DNA from: Rhodopseudomonas sp. BAL398
GTDB lineage: Bacteria; Pseudomonadota; Alphaproteobacteria; Rhizobiales; Xanthobacteraceae
Length of the DNA: 64,000 nt
Assembly: GCF_033001325.1 (NCBI RefSeq)
Contig: NZ_CP133111.1
Location: 3,798,501 to 3,862,500, forward strand
Direction of reading: 5' to 3'
In this document: positions 53,491-62,082 of the stretch, piece by piece
Position numbering within the stretch: position 1 is the stretch's first letter
Layout: every line of letters starts with the position of its first letter
Translations under genes and position numbers: made by a program
Notes under the pieces: generated by a model
What the model saw: only the letters and a program-made list of their open reading frames with translations
Databases searched by the model: none
Told to the model about the DNA's origin: nothing

Positions 53491-54582
53491 ATGCAGGGCT
53501 CTCAGTTCATCGTCGGCCGCAACGACCTGCAGCATTGCCGACTGATCGAGAAGCCGCCGCCTGCGATCGCCGACCTGCCCGACGATGCGCTGCTCCTCAA
53601 GGTCGACCGCTTCGCCTTCACCGCCAACAACATCACCTATGCGATGCTGGGCGATCGGTTGAAGTACTGGCAGCTGTTTCCGGCTCCGGACGGCTTCGGC
53701 ATCATTCCGGTCTGGGGCTTCGGCGAGGTGATCGCCTCGAAGCACCCGATGATTGCGAGCGGGGAGCGCCTGTTCGGCTATTTTCCGATGGCAACGCATC
53801 TGACCATCGCGGCTGCCGACGTCAGCAAGCGCGGGCTGCGCGACGCGGCGCCGCACCGCCAGGGCGTGGCGCCGGTCTACAACGTCTATGCGCGGGTCGG
53901 CGGCGATCCGGCCTATGCGGGCATTCAGGGCGATTACCAGGCGCTGTTGCGGCCGCTGTTCATGCTGTCGTTCCTGGTCGATGACTTTCTCGCCGAAGCG
54001 GATTTCTTCGGCGCCACCCGGGTGCTGCTGTCGAGCGCCTCGAGCAAGACAGCGATTGGCCTCGCGCATCTGCTGCACAGCCAGCGCCAGCCGATCGAGG
54101 TGATCGGCCTGACCTCCGCCGGCAACAAGGCGTTTGTGCAATCGCTCGGCTGCTATCACGAGGCGGTGGTCTATGACGAGCTGGAGTTGATGCGCGCCGA
54201 CCAGCCGGTCGCCTCTGTCGACATGGCCGGCAATGCCGAGCTGCGGGCGCGGCTGCATCGGCATTTCGGCGACGCCGTGCGCTACAGCGGCCGCATCGGA
54301 CTGACCCATCAGAGCGTCGCGCCCGAGCACACCGACCTGCCCGGCGCCGCGCCGGTCGGGTTCTTTGCGCCCGACCAGATCGGCAAGCGCGCCAGGCAGT
54401 GGGGGCCGGGCGGCATTGAGCAGCGCTTCGGCGCGGCCTGGGCGGGCTTCGCACCGCGGCTTGAGCGCTGGATCAGGCTTGCCGAGGGTCGCGGACCCGC
54501 GGCGGTCGAGCGGCTTTATCGCCAGACGCTGGATGGCCGAGTTGCGCCAGACCAAGGCGTCATGCTGTCGCTGGCGGATTGA
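53491..54582 (+). CDS. DUF2855 family protein (MDR-like fold)
   Basis: A 363-residue protein of DUF2855, a family that resembles medium-chain dehydrogenases without zinc ligands: FAFTANNITYAMLGDRLKYW, then GFGEVIASKHPMIASGERLFGYFPM, and a nucleotide-binding-like LSSASSKTAIGLAHLL. Function unknown. ATG 53491 is 2 bases after the alkA stop; GTG 53485 overlapping that stop is an alternative. Either way it is in one transcript with alkA. Confidence 0.85.
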   Translation: MQGSQFIVGRNDLQHCRLIEKPPPAIADLPDDALLLKVDRFAFTANNITYAMLGDRLKYWQLFPAPDGFGIIPVWGFGEVIASKHPMIASGERLFGYFPMATHLTIAAADVSKRGLRDAAPHRQGVAPVYNVYARVGGDPAYAGIQGDYQALLRPLFMLSFLVDDFLAEADFFGATRVLLSSASSKTAIGLAHLLHSQRQPIEVIGLTSAGNKAFVQSLGCYHEAVVYDELELMRADQPVASVDMAGNAELRARLHRHFGDAVRYSGRIGLTHQSVAPEHTDLPGAAPVGFFAPDQIGKRARQWGPGGIEQRFGAAWAGFAPRLERWIRLAEGRGPAAVERLYRQTLDGRVAPDQGVMLSLAD

Positions 54583-54603
54583 GTCCGCGGCGGCGGTTCA
54601 CGG

Positions 54604-55395
54604 CTAGTCCGGCACCCGGCCCTTCACCGCATTGGCGATGGCGTGGTAGCTGATGCTGCCGTCGGCGGCGATCGGCAACTGCTCGCGCAGCCGCGCCCGC
54701 AGCGCGTCGCGTTGCTGCGGCGGCATCTGGCTGATCAGCACGCCCTGCGGCCCGACCGGCGCGCTGTTGCTGGCCCAGTAATCGTCGAAGTCGGAATAGG
54801 CCACGGAAATCCGGATCACTTTGGTCTCGACCGCGACCAGCCCGGCGCCCTCCCAATAGGACCGCATCGCCGCCAGGCCCGAGGCGTCCTCATTGGGACG
54901 GACCCCGCGCGGGATCCCGAGCGAGCGCATCGCGCGGCCGACCGGCGCCAGCGGCGTGCCGCCATTGGCGATGTCCCACATATAGGTGGCGACGAAGCCG
55001 CCCGGCCGCGTCACCCGCTTCAATTCGGCGACCGCGCGCGCCGGATCCGGCAGGAACGCGATCACCAGCGCCATGATGGCGGCATCGAAATCGCCGTCGC
55101 CGAACGACAGCGCCTGCGCGTCGCCGATCGCAAATTGCGCCAGCCGCGTTGCCGGCCGGGCGCGCGCAAAGCCGATCTGGCCCTCGGACGGATCGACGCC
55201 ATGGACCGCGGCCGGCGCGCAGCGGCTGATGATTTCCTCGGTGAAGGCGCCATTGCCGCAGCCGGAATCCAGCCAGCGCTGGCCGGCCGGCACGGCGAGC
55301 CAATCCAGGAAGCTGACGCCGACGACGCGGCTCCAGCGCCCCATGATCCGCTCATAGGCCTGGCCATCGGTGAATAATTGTGGGGCTTCGGCCAT
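54604..55395 (-). CDS. Class I SAM-dependent methyltransferase
   Basis: A 263-residue methyltransferase of the Methyltransf_11 type: motif I WLDSGCGNGAFTEEI, acidic VHGVDPSEGQ, and the FAIGDAQALSFGDGDFDAAIM and LKRVTRPGGFVATYMWD segments. Its substrate cannot be inferred. It is convergent with the DUF2855 gene, 21 bases apart. Confidence 0.88.
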   Translation of the reverse strand: MAEAPQLFTDGQAYERIMGRWSRVVGVSFLDWLAVPAGQRWLDSGCGNGAFTEEIISRCAPAAVHGVDPSEGQIGFARARPATRLAQFAIGDAQALSFGDGDFDAAIMALVIAFLPDPARAVAELKRVTRPGGFVATYMWDIANGGTPLAPVGRAMRSLGIPRGVRPNEDASGLAAMRSYWEGAGLVAVETKVIRISVAYSDFDDYWASNSAPVGPQGVLISQMPPQQRDALRARLREQLPIAADGSISYHAIANAVKGRVPD

Positions 55396-55519
55396 GGACG
55401 GCTTTCTCTCTCACCGCGATGCGGGGCGCATCAGGCGCGACACTATCAGCGACGGATCTTATGACAGAGGCATCATAGAGCCTGACTGAAAAAGCAACCA
55501 ATAGATCCAACTTGATGTC

Positions 55520-55625
55520 GTCATTGCGAGCCGAGGACGGCGCTTCGCGCCGTCCGACCGCGAAGCAATCCAGGTGCGCCAAGCACAGACTGGATTGCTT
55601 CGTCGCAAGAGCTCCTCGCAACGAC
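55520..55625. repeat. Dispersed inverted repeat, family A copy 4
   Basis: Ends GTCATTGCGAG and CTCGCAACGAC (one mismatch), inner GAAGCAATCCAG and CTGGATTGCTTC. It lies in the gap between the methyltransferase start and the rreB terminator. Outside it, 55396-55519 and 55626-55690 show no gene. Confidence 0.85.
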
Positions 55626-55693
55626 GATTGAAGGTCTGTTTCTAATGATCCCTTTTTAGGGAGCCTCTTAGGACAGGAACAAGAGACAGCCAC

Positions 55694-55727
55694 AAAGAAA
55701 GGCGCGCCGGAGTGGATCCGACGCGCC
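55694..55727 (-). terminator. Rho-independent terminator of rreB
   Basis: On the minus strand a 10-bp stem GGCGCGTCGG / CCGGCGCGCC (one G-T pair, 7-base loop) is followed by TTTCTTT. This is the clearest intrinsic terminator in the window and ends the short rreB transcript. Confidence 0.85.
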
Positions 55728-55796
55728 CCTCTTATCTCGCTGGTTCCCAGGCGCCGAGACGCCCATGCCAGGCCGGGCAAAGTGAGCCGACGAAGC

Positions 55797-55841
55797 TTAG
55801 CGGGCGGCCTCAGCGAGGTGACAGCGTTTCGAGTGAGACAC
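55797..55841 (-). CDS. rreB: rreB, 14-residue peptide gene with 17-nt Shine-Dalgarno
   Basis: A GTG-started reading frame of 14 codons encodes MSHSKRCHLAEAAR. Immediately upstream, and sharing the G of GTG, are 17 bases (55841-55857) fully complementary to the 3' end of 16S rRNA. With the promoter at 55876-55904 and the terminator at 55694, the transcript would be about 165-175 nt. This matches, from memory, the rreB gene described in Bradyrhizobium (14 residues, 17-nt Shine-Dalgarno, GTG start, about 165 nt, bound to 30S subunits, poorly translated). Its biological role is not established. It is too short for ordinary gene calling. Confidence 0.88.
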   Translation of the reverse strand: MSHSKRCHLAEAAR

Positions 55842-55857
55842 TGGATCACCTCCTTTC
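55841..55857 (-). promoter_or_regulatory. 17-nt extended Shine-Dalgarno of rreB
   Basis: The minus strand reads GAAAGGAGGTGATCCAG, an exact complement of the 16S rRNA tail CTGGATCACCTCCTTTC. Ordinary sites pair over 4-7 bases. Confidence 0.9.
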
Positions 55858-55875
55858 GTTGTTTCAGGAAGCCTG

Positions 55876-55904
55876 AGCATATGAACGATTCCACCGTTTG
55901 TGAA
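55876..55904 (-). promoter_or_regulatory. Sigma-70-type promoter of rreB
   Basis: On the minus strand TTCACA (55904-55899) and TATGCT (55881-55876) are separated by exactly 17 bases. Transcription would begin near 55869, a few bases before the extended ribosome site. Confidence 0.65.
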
Positions 55905-55969
55905 GAGCCGGCGGCTTCACAAATCCGGTCTCCGGGTTCCCGGCGACGACGCCGAACAGGACCAATTTC

Positions 55970-55994
55970 GGAACGGTTCGCGGCTCAATCGGTT
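55970..55994 (+). promoter_or_regulatory. Candidate EcfG (general stress) promoter of the PRC-barrel gene
   Basis: GGAAC (55970-55974), 16 bases, then GGTT (55991-55994), close to the alphaproteobacterial EcfG consensus GGAAC-N16/17-CGTT. It lies 27 bases before the start codon. The match is by eye; the first base of the -10 box differs. Confidence 0.5.
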
Positions 55995-56021
55995 GTTTCC
56001 GGTCAAACAGGGAGATCGACC

Positions 56022-56375
56022 ATGACGACGCAGGAACGAGAAACCGTCAGCCTGATCGGAAGCGACAAGGTCGAAGGGACCGCGGTGTTCGGCGCCGACG
56101 GCGAAAAGATCGGATCGATCGAGCGGGTGATGATTGAGAAACGCACCGGCCGGGTGTCCTATGCGGTGCTCAGCTTTGGCGGCTTCCTCGGCATCGGCGA
56201 CGATCACTATCCGCTGCCCTGGCCGTCACTGAAATACAATGTCGAGCTCGGCGGTTACCAGACCATGGTGACCAATGACCAGTTGCAGGGCGCGCCCAAA
56301 TACGACCGCGGCGCCGATTACGACTGGACCGGCACCAAAAAGATCGACGATTACTACGGCGTGGCGCTGAGTTGA
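56022..56375 (+). CDS. PRC-barrel domain protein
   Basis: A 117-residue soluble protein with a PRC-barrel (VSLIGSDKVEGTAVFGADGEKIGSIERVMIEKRTGRVSYAVLSFGGFLGIGDDHYPLPW), a small beta fold used as a protein- or RNA-binding module. Stand-alone members are often stress-induced in Rhizobiales. GGGAGA precedes ATG 56022, and a candidate EcfG promoter lies upstream. The C-terminal YDWTGTKKIDDYYG tail is typical. Confidence 0.87.
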   Translation: MTTQERETVSLIGSDKVEGTAVFGADGEKIGSIERVMIEKRTGRVSYAVLSFGGFLGIGDDHYPLPWPSLKYNVELGGYQTMVTNDQLQGAPKYDRGADYDWTGTKKIDDYYGVALS

Positions 56376-56469
56376 GCGTGATCGGGGTGGGCTCCGCGGT
56401 TCGGGTGGGTCTGACCATGCGATGCCATCCGCAGCAGGGTGTATCCTCCCGCAATCGCGAGCCCAGCCG

Positions 56470-58155
56470 ATGATCGATGATCTATGGTACAAGAATGGCG
56501 TCATTTATTGCCTGTCGGTCGGCACCTATATGGATGCCAATGGCGACGGCATCGGTGATTTCACCGGCTTGCTGCGGCGACTGGATTACCTCAGTGGGCT
56601 CGGCGTCACCGCGATCTGGCTGATGCCGTTTCAGCCCTCGCCCGGCAAGGATAATGGCTACGACATCTCGGACTATTACGGCGTCGATCCGCGCTACGGC
56701 ACGCTGGGCGATTTCGTAGAATTCACCCATGGCTGCAAGCAGCGCGGCATTCGGGTGATCATCGATCTGGTCGTCAATCACACCTCGGACCAGCATAGCT
56801 GGTTCAAGGACGCGCGGTCGTCGCCGGATTCGCCATTTCGCGACTGGTATGTCTGGGCCGACAAGAAACCCGCCAATGCCGATACCGGCATGGTGTTTCC
56901 CGGCGTGCAGAAATCGACCTGGAGCCACGACAAGCAGGCCAAGGCCTGGTACTTCCACCGCTTCTACGATTTCCAGCCCGACCTCAACACCTCGAATCCC
57001 CATGTCCAGGCCGAGATCCTGAAGATCATGGGATTCTGGCTCGAACTCGGCGTCTCCGGATTCCGGATGGACGCGGTGCCCTTCGTGATCGCCACCAAGG
57101 GCGCCAAGGTCAAGAAGCCGGTCGAGCAATACGACATGCTGCGGACGTTCCGCGAATTCCTGCAATGGCGCAGGGGCGACGCGATCATCCTGGCCGAGGC
57201 CAACGTGCTGCCCGACACCGATATGGAGTATTTCGGCGACGACGGCGAGCGCATGCACATGATGTTCAATTTCCAGGTCAACCAGAACCTGTTCTACGCG
57301 CTGGCCGCCGCCGATTCTCGCCCCCTGGCGAAGGCGCTGGCGGCCACAAGACCGAGGCCCGCGACCGCGCAATGGGGCCTGTTCCTGCGCAATCACGACG
57401 AACTCGATCTCGGCCGGCTGACCAAGGAACAGCAGGCGGTGGTGTTCAAGAAATTCGGCCCGGACAAGAATATGCAGCTCTACGACCGCGGCATTCGCCG
57501 CCGCCTGGCGCCGATGCTGGGCGGCGATCAGCGCCGGTTGGAAATGGCCTATAGCCTGATGTGCACGCTGCCCGGCACCCCGGTGATTCGCTATGGCGAT
57601 GAAATCGGCATGGGCGACAATCTCGATCTGCCGGAGCGCAACTGCGCCCGCACCCCGATGCAATGGTCGACCGAGCCGCAGGCCGGCTTCAGCAAGAACG
57701 ATAAGCCGACCATGCCGCTGATCGACGAGGGCCCCTATGGCTATCCGCACGTCAACGTCGCCCAGCAGCGCCGCGAGCCGAATTCGATGCTGAACTGGAC
57801 CGAGCGCATCATCCGGATGCGCAAGGAAGTGCCGGAAATCGGCTGGGGCGATTTCAAGGTGATCGCCACCCGCGATCCGGCGGTGCTGGTGATCCGCTAT
57901 GACTGGCGCAACAATTCGGTGCTGTTCGTGCACAATCTCGACGACAAGCAGCGCGAGGTGTCATTCGCCACCGGACTGCCGGGCGACGACGGCAACGCGT
58001 TGATCAATCTGCTGTCGGACGACCACAGCCAGGCCGACGCCAAGGGCCGCCACACGCTAAAGCTCGAGGGCTACGGCTATCACTGGTACCGCGTCGGCGG
58101 GCTGGATTATCTGCTCAAGCGCAGCGATATCGACGGTCACGGCCATCCGGCCTAA
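56470..58155 (+). CDS. GH13 alpha-glucan enzyme, trehalose-synthase-like
   Basis: A 561-residue glycoside hydrolase family 13 protein. Region I is DLVVNHTSDQHSWF, region II GFRMDAVPF (nucleophile aspartate), region III ILAEANVLP (acid glutamate) and region IV FLRNHDELDL, all intact. The NHDELDL and ERNCARTPMQWS segments resemble trehalose synthases, which isomerise maltose and trehalose. It lacks the C-terminal maltokinase seen in fused TreS. ATG 56470 has a weak ribosome site. Just upstream is the PRC-barrel gene. Confidence 0.88.
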   Translation: MIDDLWYKNGVIYCLSVGTYMDANGDGIGDFTGLLRRLDYLSGLGVTAIWLMPFQPSPGKDNGYDISDYYGVDPRYGTLGDFVEFTHGCKQRGIRVIIDLVVNHTSDQHSWFKDARSSPDSPFRDWYVWADKKPANADTGMVFPGVQKSTWSHDKQAKAWYFHRFYDFQPDLNTSNPHVQAEILKIMGFWLELGVSGFRMDAVPFVIATKGAKVKKPVEQYDMLRTFREFLQWRRGDAIILAEANVLPDTDMEYFGDDGERMHMMFNFQVNQNLFYALAAADSRPLAKALAATRPRPATAQWGLFLRNHDELDLGRLTKEQQAVVFKKFGPDKNMQLYDRGIRRRLAPMLGGDQRRLEMAYSLMCTLPGTPVIRYGDEIGMGDNLDLPERNCARTPMQWSTEPQAGFSKNDKPTMPLIDEGPYGYPHVNVAQQRREPNSMLNWTERIIRMRKEVPEIGWGDFKVIATRDPAVLVIRYDWRNNSVLFVHNLDDKQREVSFATGLPGDDGNALINLLSDDHSQADAKGRHTLKLEGYGYHWYRVGGLDYLLKRSDIDGHGHPA

Positions 58156-58177
58156 GAGGCGACCGTCACTGCAGCGC

Positions 58178-58489
58178 TCAATATCCATAGTCCCAGAAAA
58201 GCCGGTCCCAGGGATGCGGCGGCGGGATGCGCTGCCATTCGCCGACCGCGACGTAACGCGGCCCGCAGCCGCCGCAGCCCGTCGTCGGCACCAGATGCTG
58301 GACATATTGCGGCGGGGCCTCGACCCAGATCACCGGCGGCGCGGCGCGAATGCCGACCGGCGGCGGCAGATAGGCCACGCGGGGGGACCGGTAGGCCGGC
58401 CGATAGGGAACCGCCGCATAATCGGCCGCGAATGCGGAGCCCGACATCATCACCACGGCCGCCATGGCCAACACGACTCGTACGCGCAC
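58178..58489 (-). CDS. Hypothetical exported Pro/Tyr-rich protein
   Basis: A 103-residue protein with a clear signal peptide (VLAMAAVVMMSGSAFA, cleavage before ADYAAV), then a Pro/Tyr-rich mature part with a GCGGCG cluster and a C-terminal HPWDRLFWDYGY. GTG 58489 behind AGGAGAG is the best start, since it gives a compact signal sequence; longer frames add a non-signal N terminus. I do not recognise a family. Confidence 0.68.
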   Translation of the reverse strand: MRVRVVLAMAAVVMMSGSAFAADYAAVPYRPAYRSPRVAYLPPPVGIRAAPPVIWVEAPPQYVQHLVPTTGCGGCGPRYVAVGEWQRIPPPHPWDRLFWDYGY

Positions 58490-58655
58490 CGGAACTCTCC
58501 TGCTCGATTGTGCCGGCATGATCGCAGCACATCGTAAACAAAGCCTGCAGATCTGGCTTCGATCGGCGAGCGGGATCGCTCGGGAGATCATCCGACTGCC
58601 GCTTTGTTTGCGCATCAGCGGTTGCGAACAACCGGACTCCCGTTCCGGATCGCGC

Positions 58656-60272
58656 TCAGATCACCGGCTCGGGCGCCCGGCCGACGATCACCCCCTCATT
58701 GCCGCGCAGATCGAGGCTGGTGCCGACGCGTTCGCCGGCGCGGTCCATCGCGGTCGACAACAGGATCTCGCCATCGAGCCCGATCTGGTCCGACACCAGC
58801 GCGATCGGCGCGGCGCCGAGATTGAGCGCGACCAGCACGGTCTCGCCGTCGCATTGCCGCCGGTACAGCAGCAGATCGCCGGTGGCGGCAAGCGGCTGAT
58901 AGTCGCCGCGCGACAATTGCGGCAGCCGCTTGCGCAAGGCCAGCAGCGCCCGGTACAGGCTGAGGATCGACTGCGCATCCGCGGCAAGGTTGGCGACATT
59001 GTTGTGCGCGGCGTCGTCGGCAAGCGGCAGCCACGGCGCGGCCGTCGAGAACCCGGCTTGCGCCGACTCGTCCCATTGCATCGGCGTGCGGCAGCCGTCG
59101 CGGCCGACCCCGATGCCCGGGACATTCTTCTCGAACGGATCTTGCACCCGGTCGGGCGCGATATCGACCTGCTGCATCCCGATCTCGTCGCCATAATACA
59201 GCGTCGGCGTGCCGCGCAGCGTCAGCAGCAGCATCGCGGCGACCCGCGCCTGCTCGGGTCCGACCCGGCTGGCGACCCGCGGGCGATCATGATTGCCCAG
59301 CACCCAGTTCGGCCACGCTCCCTTTGGCAGCGCCTGCTCGTAGCGATCGATCAACTCGGCAAGGCTACGGGCATGCCAGGGCGCCGACAGCAGCGCGAAA
59401 TTGAACGGCAGATGCGCGCCGGATAGTTCATGGCCGTAATAGGCGACCAGGCGCTCGATCGGCAGATAGATCTCGCCGATCAGCAGCCGCTGGTCGAATT
59501 CCTCGATCACCTGGCGCATCTCGGCGACCACCTCCAGCGTCTCGGTGCGGTCGGCGGAATACACCGGATGCAACGCCGCATGCGGAGGCATGCCGGGGCG
59601 GAAATCGGCGTTGGGCGGGTTGTCGCGAAACTGATCGTCCTTGATCAGGTGCCAGATCACGTCGACGCGAAACCCATCGACGCCCTTGCGCAGCCAGAAC
59701 CGCATCACGTCATAGATCGCCTCGCGCACCTTCGGGTTGCGCCAGTTCAGATCCGGCTGCGCGGCGAGGAAGGCGTGATAGTAATATTGCCGCGTGGCCT
59801 CGTCATATTGCCAGCCGCTGCCGCCGAATTCCGACAGCCAATTGTTCGGCGGCCCGCCGTCGGGCGCCGGGTCGCGCCACAAATACCAGTCGCGCTTCGG
59901 ATTGTCGCGCGAGGAGCGGCTTTCGACAAACCACGGATGCTGATCCGAGGTGTGGTTCGGCACCAGATCGAGAATCAGTTTGAGACCATGCCCATGCGCC
60001 GCCGCCACCAGCGCGTCGAAATCCGCCATGGTGCCGAAGATCGGATCGATCCCCACATAGTCGGCGACGTCATAGCCGAAATCCGCCATCGGCGACGGGA
60101 AGATCGGCGACAGCCAAATCGCATCGACGCCGAGATCGACAAGGTAAGGCAGCCGCGCGATGATGCCGGCGAGATCGCCGATGCCGTCACCATTGCTGTC
60201 TTGAAACGAGCGTGGATAGATCTGGTACAGCACCCCGGCGGCCCACCAGGACGTGCCTGCGACGGTTTCCAT
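58656..60272 (-). CDS. GH13 alpha-glucosidase
   Basis: A 538-residue family 13 enzyme of the oligo-1,6-glucosidase/alpha-glucosidase branch. It begins WWAAGVLYQIYPRSFQDSNGDGIGDLAGI. Region I is LVPNHTSDQHPWF, region II GFRVDVIWH, region III LIGEIYLP and region IV VLGNHDRPRV, all complete. ATG 60272 follows GGGGAA; a longer frame to 60389 lacks family character. It is convergent with the trehalose-synthase-like gene, with the small exported protein gene between. Confidence 0.92.
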   Translation of the reverse strand: METVAGTSWWAAGVLYQIYPRSFQDSNGDGIGDLAGIIARLPYLVDLGVDAIWLSPIFPSPMADFGYDVADYVGIDPIFGTMADFDALVAAAHGHGLKLILDLVPNHTSDQHPWFVESRSSRDNPKRDWYLWRDPAPDGGPPNNWLSEFGGSGWQYDEATRQYYYHAFLAAQPDLNWRNPKVREAIYDVMRFWLRKGVDGFRVDVIWHLIKDDQFRDNPPNADFRPGMPPHAALHPVYSADRTETLEVVAEMRQVIEEFDQRLLIGEIYLPIERLVAYYGHELSGAHLPFNFALLSAPWHARSLAELIDRYEQALPKGAWPNWVLGNHDRPRVASRVGPEQARVAAMLLLTLRGTPTLYYGDEIGMQQVDIAPDRVQDPFEKNVPGIGVGRDGCRTPMQWDESAQAGFSTAAPWLPLADDAAHNNVANLAADAQSILSLYRALLALRKRLPQLSRGDYQPLAATGDLLLYRRQCDGETVLVALNLGAAPIALVSDQIGLDGEILLSTAMDRAGERVGTSLDLRGNEGVIVGRAPEPVI

Positions 60273-60629
60273 TGCGTTGAATTCCCCGTGTTCGATGTCT
60301 ACGCCGCAGCGGCGATCGAGTTCCGCGGGCCGACGCTGCACCGCAGTCGCCGCTGCTGTCGCATGGCGCGACGTCAGTGCCATGACCACGGGGTCGGGAC
60401 CGCATCAATTTGCCGGCGTGGCAGGCGACGCGGCAAATTTACCCGCCGATCACCATATTGACGCGCACGGATTTTCGGCCGGTATCTAAATGCTTTCCGC
60501 GGTATTCAACTGCCAAAGTCGCATCTCGCACCGCAAAAATGTGACACATCTGGAACCCGAAAAGCTGCTATGTTTTAATAGTCCCGACGTCGACCCGAAC
60601 GTGGATAGCCAAGAGGAAGGTAACTAAGT

Positions 60630-61139
60630 ATGACGCAGATCACCAGATTGTATGATGACAGCAAGAATGCATCGGCGGCTCTGGCTGAGCTGAAGGCAAA
60701 CAATTTCGACAATGCCAAGCTGGCTTCCAATGGCAAGAGCGGCAGCGTCATCACTGTCGACCCGCCCTTCGGCAAGGGCGGCCAGGCCGATGCGATCCTC
60801 AACCGCCACGGCTCGAGCAAGCCGCTGTACAACGGTGCCGGCCATAACGGCTCGGCGTCGCTGCTGGGGTCCTCGACCAATATTTCCGGTGCCCCGCGCC
60901 TGACCGAATCCAGGACGACCTTCGGATCGCTGGGATTTCCCGAGCTGACCAATCCGAACTTCTTCCTCTCGACCATGTTCGGTCCGCTGCTGATCGGCTC
61001 CGAGCCGTTCTCCTCGCTCTCGAGCAGCCAGGAGCCGTTTTCGTCGCTGGCAGCCAACCAGGAGGGATCTGCGAAACTGATGGACAATCCCGCGCCGTTC
61101 TCCTCGATGCTCGGCCTGCCGGTGCTGTCACGGTCCTGA
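60630..61139 (+). CDS. Hypothetical stress-protein-like repeat protein
   Basis: A 169-residue protein. The N terminus (ITRLYDDSKNASAALAELKANNFDNAKLAS) resembles the short alpha/beta fold of general stress YflT-like proteins. The C-terminal half is Ser/Pro/Phe-rich with a repeated SEPFSSL / QEPFSSL / PAPFSSM motif. No signal or membrane segment. A strong GAGGAAGG ribosome site precedes the ATG. The family is not known to me. Confidence 0.7.
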   Translation: MTQITRLYDDSKNASAALAELKANNFDNAKLASNGKSGSVITVDPPFGKGGQADAILNRHGSSKPLYNGAGHNGSASLLGSSTNISGAPRLTESRTTFGSLGFPELTNPNFFLSTMFGPLLIGSEPFSSLSSSQEPFSSLAANQEGSAKLMDNPAPFSSMLGLPVLSRS

Positions 61140-61165
61140 ACCGACGCCGCTTTTGACTGGCTAAA

Positions 61166-61197
61166 CAGCGCGCCGGAGCCCCGCTTCCGGCGCGCTG
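61166..61197. terminator. Hairpin after the 60630 gene
   Basis: A perfect 12-bp stem CAGCGCGCCGGA / TCCGGCGCGCTG with an 8-base loop, 26 bases after the stop. There is no T run, but the position suits transcript termination. The remaining 61198-61491 shows nothing I can identify. Confidence 0.65.
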
Positions 61198-61491
61198 CTG
61201 TGTCGAGGGCCAGCGCACAGCTGGTCGCCCCCTCAGATTCCACTTGCAGGTGCAAGCCGCTTGCGGAATCAATGGACTGGGGGGCGACCGGGATGAGGCT
61301 AAATCCGCAATCGGATCGTGATCAGCAGCGCCTTGTGACGGCGAGTAGCGCCGGCGCAATGCGATGCGGCGATCGCAGCATTACTCAGCGGCGGATCGTG
61401 AGCGGCATGGGCATGCGCCCCGCGAGGGCCGCTGCTGATGCGATCCAATCGGCGCAGCGGCGGCAAGGCCGCGGACCACAGGTTCGCGCCG

Positions 61492-62082
61492 ATGCTTGAA
61501 ACCAGCCTCATCTGCGTGATCGCGCTGGCCTGGGCCTATTCGATGACGCTGTTTGTGATGGGGCGGCGCGAGGACGTGCTACACGGCAATTTCATCTGTT
61601 CGCCCGCCCAGCCCGATCATGCTCGCCCGACATCCGCCCGGGTCATAGCGCGGCCGCTGCCCAACTCCAAGCCCGTGCCGATCTCCAAACCTTTGGCGAT
61701 CTCCGAGCCTTTGGCCGCAATGCGGTTCGCCAAAGCCTTACCGAGCCCATCGTCGAAGGCCGCACCACCGGCGCTGCCGATGGTCGCGATGCCAGCGGCG
61801 TCGCTGTTGCGGCAGACGCCAAGCCCATCGACCATGCCGGCACAAGATCGACTGGGCGGCCGATCCCCTGATCAGACGCCGATCGCCACCCCAATGACGA
61901 CAGCATCCACGCCGGCTCGGCCGCCGCGCGCGAGCGTTGCCGAACGGGTGCGGGCGATGTCGCTGGTGATCGAGCGCGCCACGTCCCCTGATCCACGGCC
62001 GGCGGCGGCGCAGCAGCCGGAAATCCTGCACTCGCTGCTGGATATCATCAAACGCGACCTCGTCGAAGCCGCCAGCAAGTGA
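61492..62082 (+). CDS. Hypothetical single-helix membrane protein
   Basis: About 196 residues: an N-terminal membrane helix (LETSLICVIALAWAYSMTLFVMG), then a long Pro/Ala/Ser-rich region and a more ordered C terminus (RVRAMSLVIERA, EILHSLLDIIKRDLVEA). ATG 61492 places the helix at the start; ATG 61438 would add 18 basic residues. No family is recognised and the low-complexity middle makes coding somewhat less certain. Confidence 0.5.
   Translation: MLETSLICVIALAWAYSMTLFVMGRREDVLHGNFICSPAQPDHARPTSARVIARPLPNSKPVPISKPLAISEPLAAMRFAKALPSPSSKAAPPALPMVAMPAASLLRQTPSPSTMPAQDRLGGRSPDQTPIATPMTTASTPARPPRASVAERVRAMSLVIERATSPDPRPAAAQQPEILHSLLDIIKRDLVEAASK

Noticed and set aside
55841-55860. Match to the 3' end of 16S rRNA on the plus strand, as if an rRNA fragment
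   Set aside because: Only about 18 bases match, no other rRNA sequence adjoins, and the complement sits exactly at a GTG start as the rreB ribosome site.
60552-60578. Possible EcfG promoter (GGAAC then TGTT) before the 60630 gene
   Set aside because: The spacing is 14 bases rather than 16-17, so it does not fit the consensus.
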